Shown here piece after piece: positions 7,276 through 16,142 of a stretch of DNA of 64,000 nucleotides (position 1 is its first letter; each line of letters opens with the position of its first letter). The DNA lies in assembly GCF_017313265.1 (NCBI RefSeq), contig NZ_JAFLQZ010000005.1:186001-250000 (forward strand), read 5' to 3'. Source of the DNA: Hymenobacter telluris. GTDB lineage: Bacteria > Bacteroidota > Bacteroidia > Cytophagales > Hymenobacteraceae. Below the pieces are notes generated by a model, which saw only the letters and a list, made by a program, of their open reading frames with translations, was not told the DNA's origin and ran no database searches. A program made the position numbers and the translations under genes.

Positions 7276-8949
7276 ATGGTGCTTCTATCATTTCGGGCGT
7301 TGCTGGCCGCCTTCCTGTTCCTGCTGTTGATGGGCCCGGCCCAAGCCCAAACGCCCCTTCCCGCCCCCGACCTCAACACCTTCTACGACCAGCTTAACGC
7401 CTACCGCACCGCCCGCTACCAGCCGCTCCCCGACCTGGAAGCCTTGCAGTTCCCCTCTACCTTCTCGGGGGCCGAGCTGAAAGCCCTGCGCCTGAACGAG
7501 CGGCACATTGTGCGCATCGACCTGGTGTACACCGCCTTCAAGCTCAATGCCAGCTTCAACCAGCGCCAGCTCAACCTAAGCCGCATCCGCAACCTGGCCG
7601 CCGCTGTACCGGGTTTGCTTCAAGATGAATCGGTGACCTGGACGCTGGTAGAGCAAACCGGCTGCAATAGCCCCGCCGAGTGTCAGCCGTTTTTCCACGG
7701 GTTTGTGGTGTACGTGGCCCCGCACGCCACCGCCGCCACCATGCGCGCCGACCTCGACAGCCTCACGCGCAAGCTGCGGCTGCTGGACAAGAAGCGCCCT
7801 AAAGCCAGCAAGAAAGTTCAGGGCAAGAAAGTGGCCTGCAACCTGCCCGGCTCCCGGCTCAGCAACCGCCAGATGGCCCGCAGCCTGCGCCGTAACTACC
7901 ACTGCCCCCAGCGCGACGCCCAACTGGTGCGGTTTCAGCTCACCGTAGCCGCCGACGGCACCACCCAAAGCGTGAAAGTGCTGCCGCCCGGCAATCCCCT
8001 ATGCACCACCGAACTGGAAGAAGCCATCCGCAAGAGCGTGGTGTTCAACTCGGGCTTCCCCATCGACCGGAAGCAGTTTCCGTTTATCGTCAAAGGCGCC
8101 ATTCGGTTGCCTATCGGGCCTTTTCAGGTGGTGGGTGAGCCCGATGTGGTGTTCACCAACTTTGCCCTCTCCGACTCGGCGGCGCGGCTCTACCGGGTGT
8201 TTCTGAAAAAGAAAAACAAGCAGCACAAACACGACTATTGCGAGGCGCGCATTACCAGGAAAGGCGAGCTGCTGGCCGCTTCCGATACCGCCACCGAAGC
8301 CCTGCCCCTGCCGCCCGACGCCAACGTGGTGGCCCGCGTGATGCAGCGCCACCCCGAGTGGAGCAAGGAAGTGGTGGTGACCGACGTAACGGGCAGCATG
8401 TTTCCCTACACCTACGATTTGCTGGCCTGGCTTCAGCTCAGCGCCCTCGAAGACGAGAAAACCTTCGTGTTCTTCAACGACGGCAACGACCAGCCCGACA
8501 AGCAAAAACGCGTGGGCAAAACCGGCGGCCTCTTCCACGTCCGCACCGACAGCTACAAGTCCATCGAAAGCAAGCTCATTGAAGCCATGAAAGCCGGCGG
8601 CGGTGGCGACGCCCCCGAAAACGACGCCGAAGCCCTGCTCTACGGCCAGCAGCTCGCCGCCGCGCCCGACTCCGCCGACCTCATCCTCATTGCCGACAAC
8701 TACACCTTCCCCCGCGACGCCAAGCTGCTCAAAAACACCACCGCCCACGTCCGCATCATCCTCTGCGGCGTCCGCGACTACATCAACCCCAAGTACCTCG
8801 CCCTGGCCCGCCAGCACGGATTCTCCCTGCACACAATCGAAGGCGACATCGAGAACCTAAGCAAACTGCTGGAAGGCGAAACCATCACCATCCAGGGCCA
8901 GCAGTACCAAGTGACCAAGGATGGGTTTAAGCTGGTGCAGAAGACGTAG
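7276..8949 (+). CDS. Secreted protein with TonB_C-like and vWA-like domains
   Basis: The 557-residue protein has a Sec signal (MVLLSFRALLAAFLFLLLMG, cut near AQAQ). The N-terminal part (about 30-170) has the LNAYRTARYQPL pattern of a CAP-like domain but lacks obvious catalytic residues. About residues 215-285 look like a TonB C-terminal fold (LVRFQLTVAADGTTQSVKVL, LEEAIRKS). The C-terminal third is a von Willebrand A-like domain with a MIDAS-type DVTGSM at about residue 370 and the alternating strands TFVFFNDG and ADLILIADN. The function is unknown; the metal-dependent adhesion site suggests protein-protein interaction at the cell envelope. Confidence 0.75.
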   Translation: MVLLSFRALLAAFLFLLLMGPAQAQTPLPAPDLNTFYDQLNAYRTARYQPLPDLEALQFPSTFSGAELKALRLNERHIVRIDLVYTAFKLNASFNQRQLNLSRIRNLAAAVPGLLQDESVTWTLVEQTGCNSPAECQPFFHGFVVYVAPHATAATMRADLDSLTRKLRLLDKKRPKASKKVQGKKVACNLPGSRLSNRQMARSLRRNYHCPQRDAQLVRFQLTVAADGTTQSVKVLPPGNPLCTTELEEAIRKSVVFNSGFPIDRKQFPFIVKGAIRLPIGPFQVVGEPDVVFTNFALSDSAARLYRVFLKKKNKQHKHDYCEARITRKGELLAASDTATEALPLPPDANVVARVMQRHPEWSKEVVVTDVTGSMFPYTYDLLAWLQLSALEDEKTFVFFNDGNDQPDKQKRVGKTGGLFHVRTDSYKSIESKLIEAMKAGGGGDAPENDAEALLYGQQLAAAPDSADLILIADNYTFPRDAKLLKNTTAHVRIILCGVRDYINPKYLALARQHGFSLHTIEGDIENLSKLLEGETITIQGQQYQVTKDGFKLVQKT

Positions 8950-8975
8950 TTTTCATCCCCTGACTTTTTGGATTT

Positions 8976-9815
8976 ATGCTCAGAACCATTGCTTCTATAT
9001 TGGTCTTATGCTCACTATTATATGGCTGCCAAGAGGGTCGAAAGGAGCGGTATACACTACAAGTTCGTCCATCTTTCCATGATGCTTTATCGGTAGAGTT
9101 ACAACCGCAAGCTCGTCTTTTGACAATCAGAAGATATAACAACTATAGCAACGACTTAAGTATAGGTGATTCTATAGGGTACAATGGTGTCTACGTTGAA
9201 GCAATGGACAGCTCGCGGTTTCAACAAATACGAAAGTTTTTAGAGCCATCATTAGAAGTAGAGACTCATTTAACAAAGCAAGAAACTGATAGCTTAGTTG
9301 AAGCATTGAGAACTCTAAAAACGCTCTATGGTAGTACGTCACCTCCACGTCCTGCAATTTTTGATGGAACACGTGGGATAGTGACTCACATAACTGATAC
9401 TGATAGCACAGTCAAGCATTTACATATCCAGAAAAAATTACCATCAGGCCAACTAATCATCGATATACTTGAACAAATAGAACGCAAGTATTTTAACCAG
9501 GGGGTTGTGGTAACTGCTATTGAGCATAGTAGTTCAGAATTTCACCCACGTACCTTCAAAGTATTGAGCAATAATCCTCTTTACATAAAGTTGTTATCTC
9601 CGCCTCCGCCGTTCTATAGCTTGGAACTAGATTCATTAGTTGCACAGCTGCCCAGTCGGGATGAGATATTCTTAGACTTAACAAATTACCAAGGGCGTGA
9701 TGCTGAATATGTATCTGCCCCATTCCGCAAACGCTATAAACACATACGCTGGATTTACCCTGACTCAGCCTTGGTAAAAATCAGGAGGTTTAAGAAGATA
9801 TTTAATGGCCGATAA
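8976..9815 (+). CDS. AT-rich lipoprotein of unknown function
   Basis: The 279-residue protein has a lipoprotein signal with Cys18 (MLRTIASILVLCSLLYGC). No family is recognised. Its base composition is visibly AT-richer than all neighbours, and codons such as AGA, ATA and TTA are frequent, which suggests recent acquisition. It begins 27 bp after the vWA protein gene and ends 30 bp before a terminator that is followed by the first lpd remnant, so it sits at the left border of the accessory island. Confidence 0.75.
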   Translation: MLRTIASILVLCSLLYGCQEGRKERYTLQVRPSFHDALSVELQPQARLLTIRRYNNYSNDLSIGDSIGYNGVYVEAMDSSRFQQIRKFLEPSLEVETHLTKQETDSLVEALRTLKTLYGSTSPPRPAIFDGTRGIVTHITDTDSTVKHLHIQKKLPSGQLIIDILEQIERKYFNQGVVVTAIEHSSSEFHPRTFKVLSNNPLYIKLLSPPPPFYSLELDSLVAQLPSRDEIFLDLTNYQGRDAEYVSAPFRKRYKHIRWIYPDSALVKIRRFKKIFNGR

Positions 9816-9845
9816 GTGCTATACATTTAGTCTCACTTACAATGC

Positions 9846-9883
9846 AAAAGAGGCTGCAACTCCTATGAGTTGCAGCCTCTTTT
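9846..9883. terminator. Terminator, unit A of the lpd-remnant array
   Basis: A perfect 17-bp stem (9846-9862 with 9867-9883, loop CTAT) has flanking A and T tracts. Its core is homologous to the hairpin at 10750-10795 (22 of 26 central positions by eye). It lies just downstream, in lpd orientation, of lpd remnant A, as well as after the 8976-9815 gene. Confidence 0.9.
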
Positions 9884-9904
9884 ATTTTTACCGCAAGTGC
9901 GGAA

Positions 9905-10023
9905 TTACATGTGAATTGCGCGGTTCTCGGTAGCGGCTAGGCAGGCTTCCTTCATGGCTTCGGCGTAGGTGGGGTGGGCGTGGCTCATGCGGGCTACGTC
10001 CTCGGCGGAGGCACCGGAACTCC
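9905..10023 (-). pseudogene. Remnant A: 3' end of a second lpd gene
   Basis: Read on the minus strand, this encodes the last 35 residues of dihydrolipoyl dehydrogenase, ending [12 protein letters not shown] and stop, in the same orientation as the intact lpd at 12784-14190. Over these codons it differs from the intact gene at five positions, all synonymous (Leu, Cys, Ala, Val, Ala). Homology fades after about 10010-10023. The upstream 3 bp of shared DNA (CGCAAGTGCGGA, 9892-9903) also matches sequence beside the intact gene. It cannot be expressed as a domain alone. Confidence 0.9.
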
Positions 10024-10030
10024 TCAGACG

Positions 10031-10348
10031 TTAAGCCGCTAGAATTCCAGTACGCCTTATTTCCTTTACAAAAGGGTTCCAGTCGGTGAACTGTTCGGTA
10101 GTGAACGTGTGCGGCTCGATATAGAAATAAGGGTAGCGCGCCAATACACTGGCAAAACGCCGGACATCAAGAAATCCTGCTCCCGTAAAATCATCGGCTA
10201 CCAGCGCCACATCAATATCCGACTCTTCCCGTTGCTCGTTGCGCGCATACGATCCGAACAGAATCACTTGCCGCAGGGGTACGTCTAGCTTCCGCAATTC
10301 TTCCGCAAAGGCCCGGACCTGTTCTAAAGCAGCTTGTTGAGTAAACAT
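10031..10348 (-). CDS. MNT-type nucleotidyltransferase antitoxin
   Basis: The 105-residue protein has the minimal nucleotidyltransferase signature GS-x10-DxD (Gly32-Ser33, Asp44, Asp46; GSYARNEQREESDIDVALV). In HEPN-MNT (HepT-MntA) systems this type of protein adenylylates the HEPN toxin to silence it. Here it lies downstream of, and overlaps by 25 bp, the HEPN gene, so the two are co-transcribed and probably translationally coupled. The catalytic Asp pair is intact. The stop codon is only 8 bp from the end of recognisable lpd remnant A. Confidence 0.88.
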   Translation of the reverse strand: MFTQQAALEQVRAFAEELRKLDVPLRQVILFGSYARNEQREESDIDVALVADDFTGAGFLDVRRFASVLARYPYFYIEPHTFTTEQFTDWNPFVKEIRRTGILAA

Positions 10349-10716
10349 TGGCGTAAGGTAGCAGTGTCGTGCAACACATCTTGCGTATGACTAGCAGTAG
10401 CCCGCTGGTAAACTGTACGGGCATAGTCTGGATAACGTCCTTCCATCTGAAACTGGTTCAGTTCAGCTACTAGTACCTCTTCGGCGGGGTTGAGTGCGTA
10501 GGTGGTGGCTGCCAGCAGGCGAGTGATATTGTGAATACGCGGCGGGTAGTCGTCTGTATTGTCTTGCACCCACAGCGCTTTGCTGAGTTTTTCAATAACC
10601 AGATGCGCCAGAAACAAGCTGTTTAGGTAATTGCCTGCTCCAAACAGTACCTGCGCCGATGACCAATCCTGCTCGGCAGTTTCTTTCCAGTAATCAACGT
10701 GTTCCTGTTTGGTCAT
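10324..10716 (-). CDS. HEPN-domain protein, partner of the MNT gene
   Basis: The 130-residue, all-helical protein starts at MTKQEHVDYWKETAEQDW; 17 extra in-frame upstream codons run into the upstream hairpin and are probably not translated. HEPN landmarks include EQDWSSAQVLF, YLNSLFLAHLVIEKLSKALW, PPRIHNITRLL and GRYPDYART. The strict Rx4-6H RNase motif is not obvious, as in many members of PF05168, so the nuclease activity is uncertain. It pairs with the overlapping MNT gene as a toxin-antitoxin or abortive-infection module. Confidence 0.85.
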   Translation of the reverse strand: MTKQEHVDYWKETAEQDWSSAQVLFGAGNYLNSLFLAHLVIEKLSKALWVQDNTDDYPPRIHNITRLLAATTYALNPAEEVLVAELNQFQMEGRYPDYARTVYQRATASHTQDVLHDTATLRQCLLNKLL

Positions 10717-10749
10717 GTCCCGAAAGTAGAGAAAACCCAATAACCATAC

Positions 10750-10795
10750 AACGCCAAGCGGCTGCAAGTCATAGGAGTTACAGCCGCTTGGCGTT
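10750..10795. terminator. Hairpin, unit B of the lpd-remnant array
   Basis: An imperfect stem of about 20 bp (AACGCCAAGCGGCTG 10750-10764 with a matching right arm ending 10795) lies between the HEPN gene and lpd remnant B. Its core resembles the 9846-9883 terminator. It is in the position of an lpd terminator relative to remnant B. Confidence 0.7.
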
Positions 10796-10816
10796 GATTG
10801 ACTTACGGTTCAAGAA

Positions 10817-10900
10817 TTACATGTGGATGGCCCGGTTCTCGGCAGCCGCCAAACACGCTCACTTCCTAGCTTCGGCGTAGATGGGAGTAGCTTATGCGGG
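10817..10900 (-). pseudogene. Remnant B: decayed lpd 3' end
   Basis: On the minus strand this starts with TAA and reads back through MHIARNEAAALCA, clearly the lpd C-terminus. It then acquires internal stops and loses the frame after about 20 codons. It is more diverged from the intact lpd than remnant A. It lies in the same orientation and again sits between an upstream cargo and a downstream hairpin. Confidence 0.8.
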
Positions 10901-10992
10901 ATGGGAACGGTGAAGTGCTTCTCTTCTCGGCGCTGGCTTTTATATTACGTGGCCTTTCCTACCGTTATCCGTCCATCCGTTATTCGACTGCT

Positions 10993-11934
10993 ATGGCAGT
11001 TACGCCCGAACTGGTGACTTGGCTTTTCAACGGCCGCAGCTATAAGGTGCTCCAGGGTCACTATGGCTTCCGGCAAGGCACCGACCACGCTGGCCGGCCC
11101 AGCACCACGGTGCGGCCCCAGGTAGTAACCCTTACGCTCGACGCCTCCGACGAAGATGCCCGCCTGAGCAGCTACATGCTCAACCCTTACCAGCGGGCCG
11201 GCAGCCAGCTGGAGCAACGCCGCCCCGACGGGTCCGTGCTGCACCGGCTGCACATTCAGGCCGCGCACTGCGTGGGGTTGCGCAGCCAGTTCGCCCCCGC
11301 CGACCCGGCCGGCTGGCCCGGCGAAACCATTACCCTGCGCCTGACAGCGGCAGCCTTAACCCTGGATGGCATGACCATCGAATCGCACAGCGTGTTGCCC
11401 TGGGATGCGCCGGATGAAGTGCGCCGCCGGGCCCGCATCCTCGGCGACGAAAGCAACGTGGCAGCCGCCCGCGCTGTGGCCGCGCCCAAAGAGTTGCCTA
11501 CCGTGCAGGCCCCCGCTGCCGTGGGGCCGCCCAGTTTAGGCAGCAACTCCGAAAAGGGAGTCTATGGCGAGCATATTTCCGACACGTACATGCGGGCGCA
11601 AGGACATACCAAGCTCAATGATGGCGGCCTGGTGACCCTGCCCCCACCCGGCGGCACGGCCCGCGGCAACGGCATCGACGGGGTGTGGAAGCACGGCAAC
11701 CCGCCCCCCGACTACATCATCACGGAAGCCAAGTACGGCAAGAGCCGCCTAGGCATGACCCACGACGGGCCACAGATGAGCGACTCGTGGATATTAGGTA
11801 GTAATCGGCTACGAAAGGCCGTAGGCTCACGCCAAGCTGGTAGGATTGTAACCGCAATGGCTCTGGGTAGTGTAGAAAAAAGACTACACAAAGTGGATTC
11901 AGCAGGAAAGTTGATTGAGCAAATTTTGTTGTAA
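10993..11934 (+). CDS. TssD-PoNe fusion: T6SS DNase effector
   Basis: The 313-residue protein starts at ATG 10993 (MAVTPELVTWLF); longer upstream frames run into lpd remnant B. Residues 1-128 are a Bacteroidota T6SS tube protein TssD/Hcp domain (FRQGTDHAGRPS, SYMLNPYQRAGSQLE, ETITLRLTAAALTLDG). About 129-185 is an Ala/Pro-rich linker. Residues about 188-280 match the PoNe polymorphic nuclease domain, a PD-(D/E)xK-type fold: YGEHISDTYM, GIDGVW (Asp229), then ITEAKYG (Glu245, Lys247) and QMSDSWI. The fused cargo would be delivered as part of the T6SS tube. No T6SS structural genes are present here, so delivery needs a system elsewhere. Confidence 0.88.
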   Translation: MAVTPELVTWLFNGRSYKVLQGHYGFRQGTDHAGRPSTTVRPQVVTLTLDASDEDARLSSYMLNPYQRAGSQLEQRRPDGSVLHRLHIQAAHCVGLRSQFAPADPAGWPGETITLRLTAAALTLDGMTIESHSVLPWDAPDEVRRRARILGDESNVAAARAVAAPKELPTVQAPAAVGPPSLGSNSEKGVYGEHISDTYMRAQGHTKLNDGGLVTLPPPGGTARGNGIDGVWKHGNPPPDYIITEAKYGKSRLGMTHDGPQMSDSWILGSNRLRKAVGSRQAGRIVTAMALGSVEKRLHKVDSAGKLIEQILL

Positions 11935-11938
11935 ATGC

Positions 11939-12712
11939 ATGAATGAACTAGCAAAGAACAAGAGAGAACCCTTGCTGACAGAAGACTTCTTCGACGAGGA
12001 AATAAGCATCGGGCGGGAGAATCTTACGCAAAACGCTTACTACTTACAGCATCGCTACTCCGAAGTAGTTAAGCCTGAGATTTTGTTGTTCAGCAATTTC
12101 TCGGAACGCTATGCTCTCCTTTCTCTAGAATATTCCCGGGGTCAGCATATCGAAACTATCAGAGGCGAATTTGTTGATCTTGTAAACTCGCTGGAGCACT
12201 ACAAGCACCACCCAGCAGCAGAGAATTTCTTTTTCAATGGTGAGCAAGACGAGTACATGCAGGCGGTAACCTTGTTATCTGTCGCGCTGCTGCTACACGT
12301 TGAGGCAGACGTGTTTCGCCGCCTGACCGACGTCATCGGAGCCGCAGGGCAGGACTACGTGCTGGAGTGGCTCGTCAGCCGTCGCCTGCCCGAGCGCCCA
12401 CCCACCACTACCAAGCTGCTCTTCCCCAAAACCTACGCCCGCCTGCGCGACGCCCTGCAGGCCCCGCCCGACCTACAGCCCCAACTGCTGCGCAGCTTCC
12501 TGGCCGGCTGGTATGAGAGCCTGAATACGGTCTGGTATAACATCCACGCCCACCGCCCCGACGCCGCCGGCTTCACTGGCTACTGGTGCTGGGAAGCCGC
12601 CGCCGCCGCCTACTGCCTCGGCCTGGATGACACCGAGTTGCAAACCATGCGCTACTACCCTAAAGACCTGGCCGACTACGCTTTCGGCCGCAAACCAGCC
12701 CCCGTCGCCTAG
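11939..12712 (+). CDS. PoNi-family immunity protein
   Basis: The 257-residue protein starts 4 bp after the effector stop. The N-terminal half resembles DUF1910 (REPLLTEDFFDEEISIGRE, YALLSLEYSRGQHIETIRG). The C-terminal half carries the DUF1911/PoNi signature: GYWCWEAAAAAYCLGLDD, then YYPKDLADYA. PoNi proteins bind and block PoNe nucleases, protecting the producer and kin. The first about 120 residues are AT-rich; the rest is GC-rich like the genome. The effector-immunity order and close spacing fit co-expression. Confidence 0.88.
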   Translation: MNELAKNKREPLLTEDFFDEEISIGRENLTQNAYYLQHRYSEVVKPEILLFSNFSERYALLSLEYSRGQHIETIRGEFVDLVNSLEHYKHHPAAENFFFNGEQDEYMQAVTLLSVALLLHVEADVFRRLTDVIGAAGQDYVLEWLVSRRLPERPPTTTKLLFPKTYARLRDALQAPPDLQPQLLRSFLAGWYESLNTVWYNIHAHRPDAAGFTGYWCWEAAAAAYCLGLDDTELQTMRYYPKDLADYAFGRKPAPVA

Positions 12713-12715
12713 CAT

Positions 12716-12762
12716 AAAACACACGAGCCCGCTCTGATTTCCAGAGCGGGCTCGTGTGTTTT
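12716..12762. terminator. Shared terminator of immunity gene and lpd
   Basis: A perfect 21-bp stem (12716-12736 with 12742-12762, loop ATTTC) carries A-tract and T-tract ends. It separates the convergent PoNi and lpd genes. It differs in sequence from the two hairpins that follow the lpd remnants. Confidence 0.92.
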
Positions 12763-12783
12763 AGCGCAAGTGCGGAAGCAGCA

Positions 12784-14190
<1,407 letters not shown>

Positions 14191-14311
14191 GCTAAGGTGA
14201 ATTCGGTGAGAATCAACTAAGGGCGAAGGTAAGGACGGTGAAGTTGTGAAGTGGCAAGTTTTTCCATTTCGACTGCGGTGAACTACTTCACCCAACTAAA
14301 ACTAGAGAGCT

Positions 14312-14570
14312 AAAAGCTAGTTCCCCTCCTCAGCTGAGGAGGGGCTAGGGGTGGTTGACCAATCGTTGGACGACTCTAACAGAACCAGCCATTAGCCTGT
14401 CATGCTGAGCGGAGCCGAAGCATCTCTACCGCTGGCTAACTATATACTTTAGGCCTATCAGCAACGAAGCGGTAGAGATGCTTCGGCTCCGCTCAGCATG
14501 ACGGTTGTTTCAAACAACGATTGTCAACCACCCCTAGCCCCTCCTCAGCTGAGGAGGGGAACTAGCTTTT
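14312..14570. mobile_element. Nested palindromic repeat (MITE/REP-like)
   Basis: Outer arms 14312-14367 and 14516-14570 are inverted copies of each other, differing by one base gap. Each contains the internal palindrome CCCCTCCTCAGCTGAGGAGG. Inside lies a second inverted pair, 14399-14433 with 14468-14502, whose core is GTCATGCTGAGCGGAGCCG. The whole 259 bp can fold into one long hairpin with an inner stem-loop. There is no coding capacity. Similar GTCATGCTGAGCG cores occur as dispersed repeats in many Bacteroidota. It lies between lpd and the HxlR gene. Confidence 0.85.
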
Positions 14571-14591
14571 TAGTTGCTTAGCCCTAGGGCA

Positions 14592-14957
14592 TTAGGCTTG
14601 TTTCTCGACTAGGCAGGGGCCCGAAGCAGGAGTTCCGGCGGCTTCGCAGCTTTTAGTCCAGTCGCGGAGGGATTCAAGGATGGGGAGCAGGCGCAGCCCG
14701 TTTTCGGTGAGGGAGTAGTCTACGCGGGGCGGTACCTCGTTGAAGGCTTCGCGCAGAATCAGACCGGCTTCTTCCAGCTCCTTTAGCTGCTCGGCCAGCA
14801 CCTTGCGCGATATAAGCGGCATGTGCGCCGCCAGCTGCCCAAACCGAATGCGGCGCTGGCCTATCCCCCAAATAATGAGGGGCTTCCATTTCCCGCCGAG
14901 GATGCCCATGGTGCGCGTCATGGCGCAAGAGGAAGCTAGTAGTTGGTTGGGTTTCAT
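14592..14957 (-). CDS. HxlR-family transcriptional regulator
   Basis: The 121-residue winged-helix protein has the family signature ILGGKWKPLIIWGIGQR followed by RIRFGQLAAHMPLISRKVLAEQLKELEEAGL and the PPRVDYSLTENG wing, each under the family's usual spacing. A single Cys12 near the N-terminus (SSCAMTRTMGILGGKW) is typical of redox or aldehyde-responsive members. It is divergent from the SDR gene at 15237 and likely controls it and itself through the palindromes at 14973-15033. Confidence 0.93.
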   Translation of the reverse strand: MKPNQLLASSCAMTRTMGILGGKWKPLIIWGIGQRRIRFGQLAAHMPLISRKVLAEQLKELEEAGLILREAFNEVPPRVDYSLTENGLRLLPILESLRDWTKSCEAAGTPASGPCLVEKQA

Positions 14958-14972
14958 GATGGTTACTTTCAG

Positions 14973-15033
14973 GTTACTAGTAACGTGCTGGTAACTAGTT
15001 TCTTCGCAAACTCTTCTGCCATTAGTAACTAAT
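14973..15033. promoter_or_regulatory. Candidate HxlR operator cluster
   Basis: Three related elements lie in the divergent region: the perfect palindrome GTTACTAGTAAC (14973-14984), GTAACTAGTT (14991-15000) and ATTAGTAACTAAT (15021-15033). They share the core TTACTAGTAA or its half-sites and are spaced about 20-30 bp apart. Such repeats close to an HxlR start are typical of autoregulation. Confidence 0.6.
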
Positions 15034-15214
15034 CCACACTAATAACGGTTCCTTTGCGTAACAAACGTACAACAGCTGTCAGCAACATCCTGCATCGTTT
15101 GCCGAAGAAAGCCGACCTGATCAGCGGCCGACTTCGGATAGACTGTAAAAAGCACTCATAAGTTATCGGCCGGCGGCAGCTAAGCCCGCAGGCCACCACA
15201 CTCTCAGATCAACT

Positions 15215-15228
15215 CCTCCGCACGGAGG
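15215..15228 (+). promoter_or_regulatory. Strong Shine-Dalgarno inside a small hairpin
   Basis: CGGAGG (15223-15228) lies 8 bp before ATG 15237, an unusually strong Shine-Dalgarno site for this phylum. It can pair fully with CCTCCG (15215-15220), so the site may be hidden unless the hairpin opens. Confidence 0.5.
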
Positions 15229-15236
15229 ATACCCAT

Positions 15237-15986
15237 ATGAAAAAACTAGAAGGAAAAGTTGCTGTCATCACGGGTGGAAACAGCGGTATTGGCCTGGCCA
15301 CGGCTAAGCGGTTTGTGGAAGAGGGCGCCTACGTATTCATCACCGGCCGGCGGCAGCAGGAACTGGACGCCGCCGTGCAGCAGATTGGCCGCAACGTAAC
15401 CGGCGTGCAAGGCGACGTAGCCAACCTCGCCGACCTCGACCGGCTGTTTGCCACCGTACAAGCCGAGAAAGGCACCCTGGATATTGTGTTTGCCAACGCC
15501 GGCGGTGGCGAGTTGGTCCCCCTGGGCGCCATCACCGAAGAGCACTATGACAAAACGTTCAACAGCAACGTGAAGGGGCTGCTATTTACGGTGCAGAAAG
15601 CGTTGCCGCTGCTTAAGGATGGCAGCTCTATTATTCTGAATGCCTCCACCACTTCCATCAAAGGCAGTGAGGCCTTCAGCGTGTATAGTGCTACCAAGGC
15701 CGCAGTGCGCTCCTTCGCCCGCAACTGGACACTCGACTTGAAGCAGCGCAAGATTCGGGTGAATGCCCTTAGCCCCGGCCCTATTGCCACACCCGGCCTG
15801 GATGGTATCGGCAGCACACCCGAGGAGAAAGAGCAAATTAAAGCGCACCTCGTAAGCCTTATCCCCCTCGGCCGCCTCGGCGACCCCGACGAAGTGGCGA
15901 AAGTGGCCTCCTTCCTCGCCTCCGATGAAAGCAGCTTCATCACGGGCATCGAGTTGTTCGTGGATGGCGGCGCGGCCCAAATCTAA
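15237..15986 (+). CDS. Short-chain dehydrogenase/reductase
   Basis: The 249-residue classical SDR has the NAD(P)-binding TGGNSGIG motif near residue 13, the ANAGG segment, the catalytic Ser/Tyr/Lys set (STTSIKGSEAFSVYSATKAA) and the PGPIATPG segment. It ends FVDGGAAQI, as is usual. The specific substrate is not deducible. Divergence from an HxlR regulator suggests induction by a reactive or xenobiotic carbonyl or quinone. The start is supported by a good Shine-Dalgarno site. Confidence 0.95.
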   Translation: MKKLEGKVAVITGGNSGIGLATAKRFVEEGAYVFITGRRQQELDAAVQQIGRNVTGVQGDVANLADLDRLFATVQAEKGTLDIVFANAGGGELVPLGAITEEHYDKTFNSNVKGLLFTVQKALPLLKDGSSIILNASTTSIKGSEAFSVYSATKAAVRSFARNWTLDLKQRKIRVNALSPGPIATPGLDGIGSTPEEKEQIKAHLVSLIPLGRLGDPDEVAKVASFLASDESSFITGIELFVDGGAAQI

Positions 15987-16043
15987 GCGCGGGGCTAGTG
16001 CCTTGCCGAGCAGCAACGTTGCAAACCAACTGACGACTCTCCC

Positions 16044-16087
16044 ATAGAAAAGCGCCTCTTCCATAGCCGGAAGAGGCGCTTTTCTAT
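16044..16087. terminator. Bidirectional terminator
   Basis: A 19-bp stem (16044-16062 with 16069-16087) sits between the convergent SDR and M1 peptidase genes, with A- and T-tracts. Confidence 0.9.
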
Positions 16088-16142
16088 GTTCAAAAAATAA
16101 AGTAGCTACCGACACGGCATACTCAACTCCCCATTTCACCTC

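Noticed and set aside
7999..8832. Long reverse frame opposite the vWA protein gene
   Set aside because: It is antisense, Gly/Val/His-rich, without domain motifs.
10894..10992. Longer N-terminus for the TssD-PoNe effector
   Set aside because: The extra 33 codons overlap lpd remnant B and are not TssD-like; TssD proteins begin near MAVTPELVTW.
10993..12712. Complete T6SS locus
   Set aside because: No sheath, baseplate, membrane-complex or ClpV genes are seen in the window; only the effector-immunity pair.
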